Source: Dehalococcoidia bacterium
GTDB taxonomy: Bacteria > Chloroflexota > Dehalococcoidia > UBA2979
Reading direction: 5' to 3'
Assembly: GCA_009692685.1 (NCBI GenBank)
Contig: SHYS01000005.1
Location: forward strand, 102,953 to 166,952
Length of the DNA: 64,000 nucleotides
Below are positions 7,764 to 15,144 of the stretch, in pieces. Below the pieces are notes generated by a model. The model had not been told where the DNA came from. It searched no databases and worked only from the letters and a program-made list of their open reading frames with translations. Made by a program: the position numbers and the translations under genes. Positions within the stretch are counted from its first letter, which is position 1; each line of letters opens with the position of its first letter.

Positions 7764-8348
7764 GTGAATGCGCTGGCGAACGGCGGAACGGGCCTGCGAC
7801 GCCACCGCGCCTTTGGGCTCGCGACTGGGTTCGTGTTGCTGCTCACTTCCTGTAGTCGCGGACCGTCTCCCGCTCCCGAGGTGCCCGTCGCCTCGCCCCC
7901 GCCGTCGCCTGCTTCTCGCGCAGAAGTGGACGCCGTAGTCACAGAGATCGCCGGCGCACTCGAAGTCGCGCGCGGCGTCCGTGACGCACTCGCTCGTGCA
8001 TCGACGGATCCGAACTGGGACCGCGTCGAGGGCGTGTGCAAGGCTTACCCGCTTGGCCCCGTTGCCACGCCCTTTGGCGTCCGGTTGACCGAGGGCTTTC
8101 ATGCGCGCTCCTCGAGGTCGGAGTGGTGGCCCGAGGAGGTCGTTGCCATCGACTCCGCGGCGGCCGTGACCTGCTTCATCACCGGCGCCGCACGTTCGAT
8201 CCCGCCTAATTCGCGTATCGAGAACACCGGTCCGACGACTGCGGAGATCGCGAGCCAGAGTCTCCTGGCCGCCTTTGCCGATCTCCGCGATCCCTCACTG
8301 CCAGCGCTCCGCAGTCTTGTGGAGCATCGGAGCCGTTCGGGAGCCTAG
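7764..8348 (+). CDS. Hypothetical lipoprotein
   Basis: A 194-residue protein with a signal peptide and lipobox (FVLLLTSCSRG), then a Pro/Ser-rich linker and a mostly helical domain with two further cysteines. I recognise no family. The GTG 7764 start lies after GGGAG but the spacer is long, so the start is uncertain. It follows the sulfur carrier by about 60 bases on the same strand and may simply be carried along in that operon. It would be anchored outside the membrane. Confidence 0.6.
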   Translation: MNALANGGTGLRRHRAFGLATGFVLLLTSCSRGPSPAPEVPVASPPPSPASRAEVDAVVTEIAGALEVARGVRDALARASTDPNWDRVEGVCKAYPLGPVATPFGVRLTEGFHARSSRSEWWPEEVVAIDSAAAVTCFITGAARSIPPNSRIENTGPTTAEIASQSLLAAFADLRDPSLPALRSLVEHRSRSGA

Positions 8349-8377
8349 GCTGTTTCCGTTTCGGTCCGACGCTTTGC

Positions 8378-8771
8378 TCATTCGGTCTCCAGAATGAAGT
8401 ACTTGTTCGTGAGTCGACGTACGAACCAGCTGATGAGCAGGAGGGGGGAGACCATTAAAGTCGATCGAGATCGTGAGCCGCGTCCCGCCGGCCGTCGGCT
8501 CGACGACGTGATTCGCAAGGGCTGAGATGCCCCCGTTGGAGGTCCGCCACTTGAAATTGTGCATCGGGTTGAACTCGGTGACCTCGAATGTGGCCGGTCG
8601 CAGCTGAGGCTGCAGGACCAGCGCACGACTGCCGACACCGAATGAGCCGCTATCGAGACGCGTGACGCTCGTGATCGATGCGGTCCACTCGTGCCAGCGT
8701 TCCACGCCTGCGAAGATCTTCCAGACACGCTCCGGTGGTGCGGAGATCTCAATAGATTGTCCGAGGTACAT
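8378..8771 (-). pseudogene. SRPBCC family protein, frameshifted in a six-base run
   Basis: The N-terminal part (MYLGQSIEISAPPERVWKIF) is a clear START-like/SRPBCC lipid-binding protein. The expected C-terminal helix (LLLISWFVRRLTNKYF) is present but in another frame. The frames join if one base is removed from the G6 run at 8443-8448 (C6 on the coding strand). As read, the first frame runs on to 8295 with a tail unlike the family. The lesion is either a genuine inactivating insertion or a homopolymer miscall; the rest of the gene looks undamaged, which favours the second. The full protein would be about 131 residues. Confidence 0.72.
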
Positions 8772-8835
8772 AGCTTGCCCGCCCCTTCGCGCCTCACTGG
8801 TCGACAGCGCCGCGCGCGGTTAGTGTACTGGCTTC

Positions 8836-8851
8836 TGTGAATTTTGTCACA
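8836..8851. promoter_or_regulatory. CRP-like palindrome TGTGA-N6-TCACA
   Basis: A perfect TGTGA-ATTTTG-TCACA site lies in the intergenic region between the SRPBCC gene (minus strand, starts 8771) and the Rrf2 gene (plus strand). This is the consensus half-site spacing for CRP/FNR superfamily regulators. It is about 65 bases upstream of the SRPBCC start and about 48 bases upstream of the Rrf2 gene's -10 element. No CRP-like gene is in the window, so the assignment is by motif only. Confidence 0.5.
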
Positions 8852-8898
8852 AAGTCACGTTGCTGCCGTTGGCCCGGGGTATCCGAGGTACATGGTGC

Positions 8899-8920
8899 TA
8901 TACTCGACTAAGTTAGTCGA
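8899..8920 (+). promoter_or_regulatory. Promoter -10 with overlapping palindrome, probable Rrf2 operator
   Basis: TATACT at 8899-8904 forms a good -10 element. Overlapping its last base is a perfect 17-base palindrome, TCGACTAA-G-TTAGTCGA (8904-8920). The next gene encodes an Rrf2-family repressor, a family known to bind such palindromes at its own promoter, so autoregulation by blocking RNA polymerase is likely. A second looser TGAC...GTCA repeat follows at about 8930-8948. Confidence 0.62.
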
Positions 8921-8970
8921 CAATAGTTTGACGAGTCATTCGAGTCAGCTCCGGCGGCGGTGTCACGGTG

Positions 8971-9411
8971 ATGAGACTCAGCACCAAGGGCGATTACGGC
9001 GTGCGCGCGTTGATCGATCTCGCCATCTACGGCGGTGAGGGACCGGTACAGCGCTCCGAGATCGCACGCCGGCAGCATGTGCCAGAATCGTACCTTGACC
9101 ACCTGCTGGCGCAATTGCGCCGCGACGGGTTCGTGCGAAGCACTCGAGGGCCTGGCGGTGGGCACGAGCTGTCGCGCCCGGCACAGGAGATCTGCCTGTT
9201 GCATGCACTCGAGAGTCTTGAAGGGTCGCTGGCGCCGCTTGCCTGTCTCGAGGAGACCACCGACGAGCACACGGTGCTGTGCGGCCAGCAGTGGGTCTGG
9301 CGCGACATTTACGAGGAGACGCGACGCAGGCTCCAGGCGGTGTCGATTGCCGATCTTGCCGAGCGCGAGCGTGAACGCATCCGGTCGGACGCGACGAGCT
9401 ACGTGATCTAA
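8971..9411 (+). CDS. Rrf2 family transcriptional regulator (CymR/IscR-like)
   Basis: A 146-residue winged-helix regulator starting MRLSTKGDYGVRALIDLA, the hallmark of Rrf2 proteins, with the wing segment RSTRGPGGGHELSRP. Two cysteines in the effector region (LACLEETTDEHTVLC) could bind an Fe-S cluster, but the three-Cys pattern of IscR is not complete. In CymR-type members the protein senses cysteine synthesis through CysK, and here cysK follows within 55 bases. It therefore probably controls the cysteine genes downstream. ATG 8971 is chosen because it gives the canonical N-terminus; GTG 8968 is adjacent. Confidence 0.9.
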   Translation: MRLSTKGDYGVRALIDLAIYGGEGPVQRSEIARRQHVPESYLDHLLAQLRRDGFVRSTRGPGGGHELSRPAQEICLLHALESLEGSLAPLACLEETTDEHTVLCGQQWVWRDIYEETRRRLQAVSIADLAERERERIRSDATSYVI

Positions 9412-9465
9412 GCACAGCTGAATCGAGTTCCCCGGGGCCTGGGTGCACTCGAAAGGAAGGCACAC

Positions 9466-10401
9466 GTGCACGAGGCAACGGTCGGCGGCAGGCCGCTGAT
9501 CGCGGACTCCGTTCTCGATCTGATTGGTCACACCCCAATGGTGCGACTGCATAGCGTGGTGCCCGCAGGCGCGGCCGAGATCCTCGGCAAGCTGGAGTCG
9601 GTCAACCCCGGCGGGTCCGTGAAGGATCGCATCGCGCTGAGCATGATCGATGCGGCAGAACGCGACGGGCAAATCAAGCCCGGTGATTCCCTAGTGGAGC
9701 CTACTTCCGGGAACACGGGTATCGGCCTCGCGCTGGTGGCGGCGCGCCGCGGCTACAAGCTAACACTGACTATGCCCGAGGACATGAGCGTCGAACGCCG
9801 CCGCCTACTCGAGCGACTTGGCGCCGACCTGGTGCTCACCCCGGCCATCGAGGGCATGCCTGGCGCGGTTTATGCCGCCAACGAACTCGTCCGCCGGCGT
9901 GGCTACTTCATGCTTCAGCAGTTTGACAACCCCGCTAATCCGGAGGTGCATCGCCGGACGACGGGGCCGGAGATCCTCGAAGCCACCGGAGGCCACCTCG
10001 ATGCGTTCGTTGCCGGCGTCGGCACCGGCGGCACGATTACCGGGGTCGGGGAGGTGCTGCGCGCCGCAGGCCTTGCAGTCCGCATTGTCGCCGTCGAGCC
10101 CGCACTGGCTCCGGTGCTCCAGGGCGGGCGCGCCGGCATCCACGGCATCCAGGGCATCGGCGCATCCTTCGTTCCGGGTGTGCTCAATACCGAGATCTAC
10201 GATGAGGTCATCGGTGTGAAGGACGAAGACGCGTTCGCGATGATGAAGCGACTCAGCCGCGAAGAAGGGCTGCTGGTCGGTATTTCGTCCGGCGCCAACG
10301 TTTGGGCGGCGATGAAAGTGGCGCAGCAACTCGGCGCCGGCAAGCGAGTCGTCACGATCCTCCCGGACACCGGCGAGCGTTATCTCAGCGTGGCGCTCTG
10401 A
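9466..10401 (+). CDS. cysK: Cysteine synthase A (O-acetylserine sulfhydrylase)
   Basis: A fold-type II PLP enzyme of 311 residues. Lys53 in NPGGSVKDR is the expected Schiff-base lysine, PTSGNTGIGLA is the substrate loop and GTGGTITG binds the PLP phosphate. It makes cysteine from O-acetylserine and sulfide. It starts at GTG 9466 behind GGAAGG and lies directly after the Rrf2 gene. The window also holds a CysM-type enzyme (12012-12947), so sulfide-dependent and carrier-dependent cysteine synthesis may coexist. Confidence 0.93.
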   Translation: MHEATVGGRPLIADSVLDLIGHTPMVRLHSVVPAGAAEILGKLESVNPGGSVKDRIALSMIDAAERDGQIKPGDSLVEPTSGNTGIGLALVAARRGYKLTLTMPEDMSVERRRLLERLGADLVLTPAIEGMPGAVYAANELVRRRGYFMLQQFDNPANPEVHRRTTGPEILEATGGHLDAFVAGVGTGGTITGVGEVLRAAGLAVRIVAVEPALAPVLQGGRAGIHGIQGIGASFVPGVLNTEIYDEVIGVKDEDAFAMMKRLSREEGLLVGISSGANVWAAMKVAQQLGAGKRVVTILPDTGERYLSVAL

Positions 10402-10492
10402 CGAGCGCGAGCGGGCGTGACTTGGCACAATTGAGCCGGCGCAGTCGACGTAATGAACCGCCATCAGGCGGAGCAACGAGGAGGACACCTGC

Positions 10493-11608
10493 ATGGCGGT
10501 GAGCGTCTATATCCCATCGCCCTTCCGGCGCCTGACGGCCAACCGCGAGTACGTGACCGTTGAGGGCACGTGCGTCAGCGATGTTCTGGATGCCGTGAAC
10601 GCGCAGTACCCGGGCTTCGACATGCTGGTGTACGACGGTGACCACCGGGTGCCGCGGCACATCAATATCTACGTGAACAACCAGGAGATCCACGACCTGT
10701 CAGGCGTCGAGACTGTCCTTCAGGATGGCGACCAGGTTGCTGTCATCCCCTCCATCGCCGGTGGGGCGGACGGTCCAGTCTCCACGGCGCTCTCCGCCGA
10801 TGAAGTTATGCGCTACTCACGGCACATTATCATGGGACAGGTGGGCCCAGTCGGTCAGCGCAAGCTCAAGGCCGCGAAGGTACTGATCGTCGGCGCGGGC
10901 GGTCTCGGCTCGCCGGTTGCCATCTACCTCGCACTCGCGGGCGTCGGCACGGTCGGGATCGTCGAGTTCGACACGGTCGATCTCTCGAACCTCCAGCGCC
11001 AGCTCCTCCATCAGACTGGCGACGTCGGCAAGCGCAAGGCGCTTTCGGCGCAGGAGACGCTCGCCGCCTACAACCCGGGTGTAGACGTGCGCTTGCACGA
11101 GATGCCCCTGACCTCCGACAACGCGGTGGAGATCATCAAGGACTACGACTTCGTCGTGAACGGCGCGGACAACTTCGCCACGCGCTACCTCGTTAATGAC
11201 GCGTGCTACCTCCTTGGGAAGCCGCTCATCGATGGCTCGATTCTCCTCTTCGACGGGCAGGCCACGGTCTACAAGCCGGGTAGCGGCTGCTACCGCTGCC
11301 TCTACCCGGCTCCGCCTCCCCCGGGCCTAGTGCCGTCGTGCGCCGAGGCTGGCGTGCTGGGCGCGATCACGGGAATCATCGGCTCCATCCAGGCCACCGA
11401 GGTCTTCAAGCAGATCCTCGATATTGGCGAGCCGCTGGTCGGGCGGCTGCTCCTCGTCGATGCGCTTACGATGGAGTTCCGAACGATGAAGATTCGCCGC
11501 GATCCGGCTTGCCCGCTGTGCGGCGAGCACGTGACCATTAGCGAGCTCATCGACTACGACCAGTTCTGTGGTACGCCTCCCCTGATGGTCGAGGCGGCCG
11601 GCGACTAG
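10493..11608 (+). CDS. Sulfur carrier domain fused to MoeB/ThiF-type activating enzyme
   Basis: A 371-residue fusion. Residues 1-91 form a ThiS/CysO-like carrier ending SIAGG (Gly90-Gly91), but the chain goes on with ADGPV into an E1-like adenylating enzyme. The latter has VLIVGAGGLGSP for ATP, the LQRQLLHQTGDVGKRK segment, and zinc cysteines in CYRC and CPLC. No C-terminal rhodanese domain is present, but a separate rhodanese gene follows at 13045. E1-like proteins adenylate carrier C-termini so sulfur can be loaded. The fused carrier cannot be activated at an internal Gly-Gly unless cut, or it serves only as a docking domain. It probably serves the stand-alone carriers at 7427 and 11714. 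Confidence 0.93.
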   Translation: MAVSVYIPSPFRRLTANREYVTVEGTCVSDVLDAVNAQYPGFDMLVYDGDHRVPRHINIYVNNQEIHDLSGVETVLQDGDQVAVIPSIAGGADGPVSTALSADEVMRYSRHIIMGQVGPVGQRKLKAAKVLIVGAGGLGSPVAIYLALAGVGTVGIVEFDTVDLSNLQRQLLHQTGDVGKRKALSAQETLAAYNPGVDVRLHEMPLTSDNAVEIIKDYDFVVNGADNFATRYLVNDACYLLGKPLIDGSILLFDGQATVYKPGSGCYRCLYPAPPPPGLVPSCAEAGVLGAITGIIGSIQATEVFKQILDIGEPLVGRLLLVDALTMEFRTMKIRRDPACPLCGEHVTISELIDYDQFCGTPPLMVEAAGD

Positions 11609-11713
11609 TTCAGCGACTCGACGTGATCGCCGGCACGCCCGCGGGGCTGCCGGTGCGCCGTCCGGATGCTCATTCGCGTGCACCCGGACGAAGCGAATGT
11701 GGAAGGACTGCCG

Positions 11714-11992
11714 GTGCCGGTCAAAGTGCTTGTCACCTCGGTAATTCAGAAGGTGGTAGACAACCAGAAGGTGTTCACCAGCGACGGGCGCACGATCGCC
11801 GAGCTGATCACCAACATCGATAGTCGGTACCCCGGCTTCCGCGAGCAGATCGCCAGCGAGAGCGGCGAGCTGCATCGCTTTGTGAACATCTACCTCAATG
11901 ACGAGGACATCCGCTTCCTCAAGGGCGCAGACACCGAGTTGAGCGATGGCGACGAGGTCTCGATCCTCCCCGCGCTCGCCGGCGGCGCCTGA
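11714..11992 (+). CDS. cysO: CysO-like sulfur carrier with C-terminal Gly-Gly-Ala
   Basis: A 92-residue carrier whose segment LHRFVNIYLNDEDIRFLKG and end PALAGGA match CysO, except that one alanine follows the Gly-Gly. CysO itself ends in Gly-Gly, so this form needs removal of Ala before thiocarboxylation. The start GTG 11714 is preceded by GGAAGG with seven bases between, the same ribosome site as the carrier at 7427; an upstream ATG 11666 would add 16 residues without family support. It lies directly before the CysM gene, the order expected for a CysO-CysM pair. Confidence 0.88.
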   Translation: MPVKVLVTSVIQKVVDNQKVFTSDGRTIAELITNIDSRYPGFREQIASESGELHRFVNIYLNDEDIRFLKGADTELSDGDEVSILPALAGGA

Positions 11993-12011
11993 GTCGCGTC
12001 GAGGTCACCGC

Positions 12012-12947
12012 GTGCTCTACCGTAGCCTCCTCGACATGGTGGGCAACACTCCGCTCGTTGAGATTTCCGCGATGTCGCCCAATCCCGCGGTGCGTCTCTA
12101 CGCCAAGCTTGAGGGGCAGAACCCAACCGGCTCGGTCAAGGACCGGATCGCCAAGTTCATGATCGAGGACGCGGAGCGCTCCGGGCGTCTGCAGCCCGGC
12201 CAGACGATCCTCGAGCCGACATCGGGCAACACTGGCATCGCGCTCGCCCTCGTCGGGCGCCTCAAGGGTTATCCGGTCAAGGTCGTCATGCCGGACGCCG
12301 TGAGTCCCGAGCGCGTCGAACTGCTCGAGGCCTTCGGAGCGGAGATCATCTACTCGCCCGGCACCCTCGGCACGAACGGCTCGGTGGCGATGGCCCGCGA
12401 CGTGGCGGCGCAACACCCGGACTGGTTCATGCCGTTCCAGTACGAGAATCCGCAGAACCCCGGGGCGCACTACCACTCCACGGCGCCGGAGATCATCGCG
12501 GACCTGCCGCAGGTGACTCATTTCGTCGCGGGCCTCGGTACCGGCGGTACCCTCACCGGTACCGGCCGCCGGCTGAAGGAGTACCGAGGCGATATCCGGA
12601 TCATCGCTGCGGCGCCCCATCCGGGGGACCAGGTGCAGGGCCTGCGCAGCCTGGAGGAGGGCTATATCCCGCCCGTCCTCGACGAATCAGTTCTCGACGG
12701 GCGCATCGTCGTCGACTCCGCCACGTCATTCCGGGTGACCAAGGAACTGACGCAGCTCACGGGGATCTTCGCCGGCATTTCTGGTGGCGCGGTCGTTCGG
12801 GCAGCTCAGCGCCTCGCGGAACGCCTCGATGAAGGCCATGTAGTCTGTCTCCTTGCCGACGGCGGCTGGAAGTATCTGTCGTCCCACCTCTGGACGACGG
12901 ACTACACGAACATCGAGGAGGACGTTGCCGACAAGCTCTGGTGGTGA
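12012..12947 (+). CDS. cysM: CysM-type cysteine synthase (CysO-thiocarboxylate dependent)
   Basis: A 311-residue PLP enzyme. Lys43 in NPTGSVKDR is the PLP lysine, EPTSGNTGIALA the substrate loop and GLGTGGTLTGTGR the phosphate loop. It resembles mycobacterial CysM: THFVAGLGT, the LRSLEEGYIPP segment containing the Arg that in CysM recognises O-phosphoserine, and a C-terminus ending KLWW like the CysM tail that closes the active site. It should make a carrier-cysteine adduct from O-phosphoserine and the thiocarboxylated carrier. GTG 12012 starts 20 bases after the carrier gene. Confidence 0.9.
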   Translation: MLYRSLLDMVGNTPLVEISAMSPNPAVRLYAKLEGQNPTGSVKDRIAKFMIEDAERSGRLQPGQTILEPTSGNTGIALALVGRLKGYPVKVVMPDAVSPERVELLEAFGAEIIYSPGTLGTNGSVAMARDVAAQHPDWFMPFQYENPQNPGAHYHSTAPEIIADLPQVTHFVAGLGTGGTLTGTGRRLKEYRGDIRIIAAAPHPGDQVQGLRSLEEGYIPPVLDESVLDGRIVVDSATSFRVTKELTQLTGIFAGISGGAVVRAAQRLAERLDEGHVVCLLADGGWKYLSSHLWTTDYTNIEEDVADKLWW

Positions 12948-12968
12948 CGGCTCAGCTTCAATGTATCG

Positions 12969-12999
12969 TTGACTTGCGAGTCGCTCGAAGCACTAACAT
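12969..12999 (+). promoter_or_regulatory. Putative promoter for the rhodanese gene
   Basis: TTGACT at 12969-12974 and TAACAT at 12994-12999 are spaced by 19 bases in the short gap before the rhodanese gene. The spacing is slightly long for a standard sigma-70-type promoter. It may start a separate transcript for the rhodanese, the unknown gene and the JAMM protease. Confidence 0.4.
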
Positions 13000-13044
13000 C
13001 CACACGCCCGGGTTAGCGACATCAAAGGGGAGGGTGGTCAGTCA

Positions 13045-13869
13045 ATGGTCGACAAACTGGTAAGCGCAGACTGGGTAGCGCAGCACAAGGATGACGCCGG
13101 CGTGCGCCTCGTCGAAGTGGACGTGGACACCGAGGCGTACAACGAGTCCCACATCGAGGGTGCGCTCGCCTGGAACTGGACATCACAACTTCAGGACCAG
13201 CAACGTCGCGACATCCTCACCAGCGGGGCCATCGAGGAGCTCCTGGGCGCCTCGGGTGTGGCCAACGACACGCACGTCGTGCTCTACGGCGACAATAACA
13301 ACTGGTTCGCCGCCTACGCGCTCTGGCTGCTCGAGCTCTACGGGCACACAAATGTGTCGCTTATGGACGGTGGTCGAGTGAAGTGGCTGGCTGACAGCCG
13401 CCCGACGACTACGGCGCGTCCGGCCGTCGCGAAGGCTGCCTACCACGCGGAGCCGGCCAACCCCGCTCTGCGCGCGCGACGTGACGAAGTCATCGAGGTG
13501 GCCAGTCACGGCGGCCGCCAACTCGTGGATGTGCGCAGTCCCGCAGAGTTCAACGGCGAGATCATCGCGCCTCCCGGCATGAGCGAGACCGCTCAGCGGG
13601 CGGGGCATGTTCCCGGCGCGCGCAACATCCCCTGGGCCCGCGCCGTTAACGAGGACGGTACCTTCAAGAGCCCGGATGAGCTCCGCACTCTCTACGAGGG
13701 GGCTGGTATCAAGACAGGCGACCCGACCATTGCCTACTGCCGCATCGGCGAGCGCTCCAGTCACACCTGGTTCGTGCTCAAGCACATCCTCGGGTTCTCG
13801 GATGTGAAGAACTACGATGGTTCGTGGACCGAATACGGATCCATGATCGACGTTCCGATCGAGAGGTAG
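13045..13869 (+). CDS. sseA: Two-domain rhodanese (thiosulfate/3-mercaptopyruvate sulfurtransferase)
   Basis: A 274-residue tandem rhodanese. The first domain is inactive-looking and the second carries the active-site loop with Cys232 in YCRIGERS, the form seen in thiosulfate sulfurtransferases. It takes sulfur from a donor as a persulfide and passes it on. Placed between the carrier/CysM genes and the JAMM protease, and given that the MoeB-like protein lacks its own rhodanese domain, it is the likely sulfur donor to the adenylated carriers. ATG 13045 follows GGGGAGGG. Confidence 0.92.
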   Translation: MVDKLVSADWVAQHKDDAGVRLVEVDVDTEAYNESHIEGALAWNWTSQLQDQQRRDILTSGAIEELLGASGVANDTHVVLYGDNNNWFAAYALWLLELYGHTNVSLMDGGRVKWLADSRPTTTARPAVAKAAYHAEPANPALRARRDEVIEVASHGGRQLVDVRSPAEFNGEIIAPPGMSETAQRAGHVPGARNIPWARAVNEDGTFKSPDELRTLYEGAGIKTGDPTIAYCRIGERSSHTWFVLKHILGFSDVKNYDGSWTEYGSMIDVPIER

Positions 13870-13879
13870 GGGCGCGAGG

Positions 13880-14275
13880 GTGCTGCAGACGATGATCGGC
13901 GACGGGCGCTCGGTGCATCAACTTCAGCAGACGGTGTTGCACCGGGCGCTCGTCGCTCGTGACCCGGGTCGCGTCCACGTGCGCTTCTCCCCGGCCGTCC
14001 TCGATCGCTATCGAGCGGTCGAAGGTGCCCAGCTCATCCGTACGCGCACTGTGGGGCGCGTTACCGTCCCCGGACGCTGGTCCCTCGATGTTGGCATTGC
14101 CCCCGACGGTTCGCTGCATCTGCCCTTCTCGGATCTCGCCGATCGGCTGCCGGAGGACGAGTGGCCGTTCTGGCTGGATCACCTCGTCGAGGCGCCGGCC
14201 AGTGGAGCCTTCCTCCAGATGCGCCTGACTTCCTCGGCCTGCATCGATGACGGTGAGACCGAGGCGTGGTCGTGA
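13880..14275 (+). CDS. Conserved-looking protein of unknown function in the sulfur island
   Basis: A 131-residue soluble protein that I do not recognise. It has no signal peptide or membrane segment; the middle part alternates short strands (RVHVRFSPAVLDRYR, LIRTRTVGRVTVPGRW) and the end holds one Cys (SSACIDDG). The start is GTG 13880, ten bases after the rhodanese stop, and the JAMM gene begins 26 bases after its end. It is thus locked between two sulfur-transfer genes and is a candidate accessory protein for them. Confidence 0.7.
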   Translation: MLQTMIGDGRSVHQLQQTVLHRALVARDPGRVHVRFSPAVLDRYRAVEGAQLIRTRTVGRVTVPGRWSLDVGIAPDGSLHLPFSDLADRLPEDEWPFWLDHLVEAPASGAFLQMRLTSSACIDDGETEAWS

Positions 14276-14300
14276 CTCGACGCTTCTTGGGGGCGCGGTA

Positions 14301-14735
14301 GTGCCTCGGATCTCGCGTGCGGTCGTCGAGGCGATGGTCGCGCACGCCTGCGAGGATCTGCCGAACGAGGCCTGCGGGATGCTCCATGCCTTGAATGGCG
14401 TGGCTACTGAGGCATACCGCGTCAAGAACGACGCCGCCAGCCCGTATCGGTACGAGATGAACCCGCTGCAGATGCTCCGCCTTGAACGGCAGCGCGAGGA
14501 GAGCGGCAAGGCGTTGTTCGCTATCTACCACTCGCACGTCGCCTCGGAAGCGTATCCCTCGCCCACCGATGTCCGGATGGCCTTCTGGCCGCCCGGCGCT
14601 ATCGAGAACGCGCCGATGTTCCCGGAAACCTACTACATCCTGGTGGCGCTCAAGTACGAGCCGCCTGCGGTCCGCGCATTCCACATCCGCACCGACGGGG
14701 TCATCGAGGAAGAGGCGATCGACGTTGTCGACTGA
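14301..14735 (+). CDS. mec: JAMM/MPN+ metalloprotease, Mec-like
   Basis: A 144-residue JAMM protease with all zinc and catalytic residues visible: Glu23 (PNEACG), His77 and His79 (YHSH), Ser87 and Asp90 (SPTD). Mycobacterial Mec is the same type and frees cysteine from the CysO-cysteine adduct. Here it ends the island with two or three carriers, so it probably releases cysteine (and perhaps homocysteine) from adducts; it might also trim the carriers whose Gly-Gly is not C-terminal. The start GTG 14301 follows a GGGGG stretch. Confidence 0.9.
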   Translation: MPRISRAVVEAMVAHACEDLPNEACGMLHALNGVATEAYRVKNDAASPYRYEMNPLQMLRLERQREESGKALFAIYHSHVASEAYPSPTDVRMAFWPPGAIENAPMFPETYYILVALKYEPPAVRAFHIRTDGVIEEEAIDVVD

Positions 14736-15138
14736 TGCGTTACCGCCCGCGGAGCTGCCGCAGCCGAGCCCTCTCGGTCGCCACCTCGGTATCGAGGCTG
14801 TCGAACTTGACGATGAGCATGCCGTCGCGCGCCTGACGATTGCGGAGTACCACAAGACTCCGGTCGGCGCGGTGCACGCGGGAGTGCTGATGGCGCTCGC
14901 CGACAACACCGCCACGATTCTCGCGAACCGCGTGAACGGGGTCGGTGGTGGCCTCCCCGGCTTCATGGTCAGCATCGATCTCCACGCGGTACTCCTCGCC
15001 AACCAGCCCGAGGGCGAGTTGCGCGCGGAGGCGCGTGTGGTCCGTCGCGGTCGACGTGTCACGGTCATTCGCACGGCCGTGACCGGCGCGGAGGGTCGTG
15101 TCCTCACAGAGGTGACTACCACCCATATCCCGACGTAG
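14725..15138 (+). CDS. PaaI-type hotdog thioesterase
   Basis: A 137-residue hotdog-fold protein. It has GAVHAGVLMALADNTATI, the helix with the HxG region typical of PaaI thioesterases, and MVSIDLHAVLLANQPEGEL. Such enzymes hydrolyse acyl-CoA thioesters, here of unknown type. The start is TTG 14725, overlapping the JAMM stop by 11 bases; no better start exists before the conserved LGRHLGIE segment, so translation is probably coupled. Confidence 0.82.
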   Translation: MSTDALPPAELPQPSPLGRHLGIEAVELDDEHAVARLTIAEYHKTPVGAVHAGVLMALADNTATILANRVNGVGGGLPGFMVSIDLHAVLLANQPEGELRAEARVVRRGRRVTVIRTAVTGAEGRVLTEVTTTHIPT

Positions 15139-15144
15139 CGGCCC

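Noticed and set aside
10493..11608. The ThiS-MoeB fusion as an assembly join of two genes
   Set aside because: The linker ADGPVSTALSADEVMRYSRH runs into a normal MoeB start without stop, ribosome site or repeat, so a true fusion is more likely.
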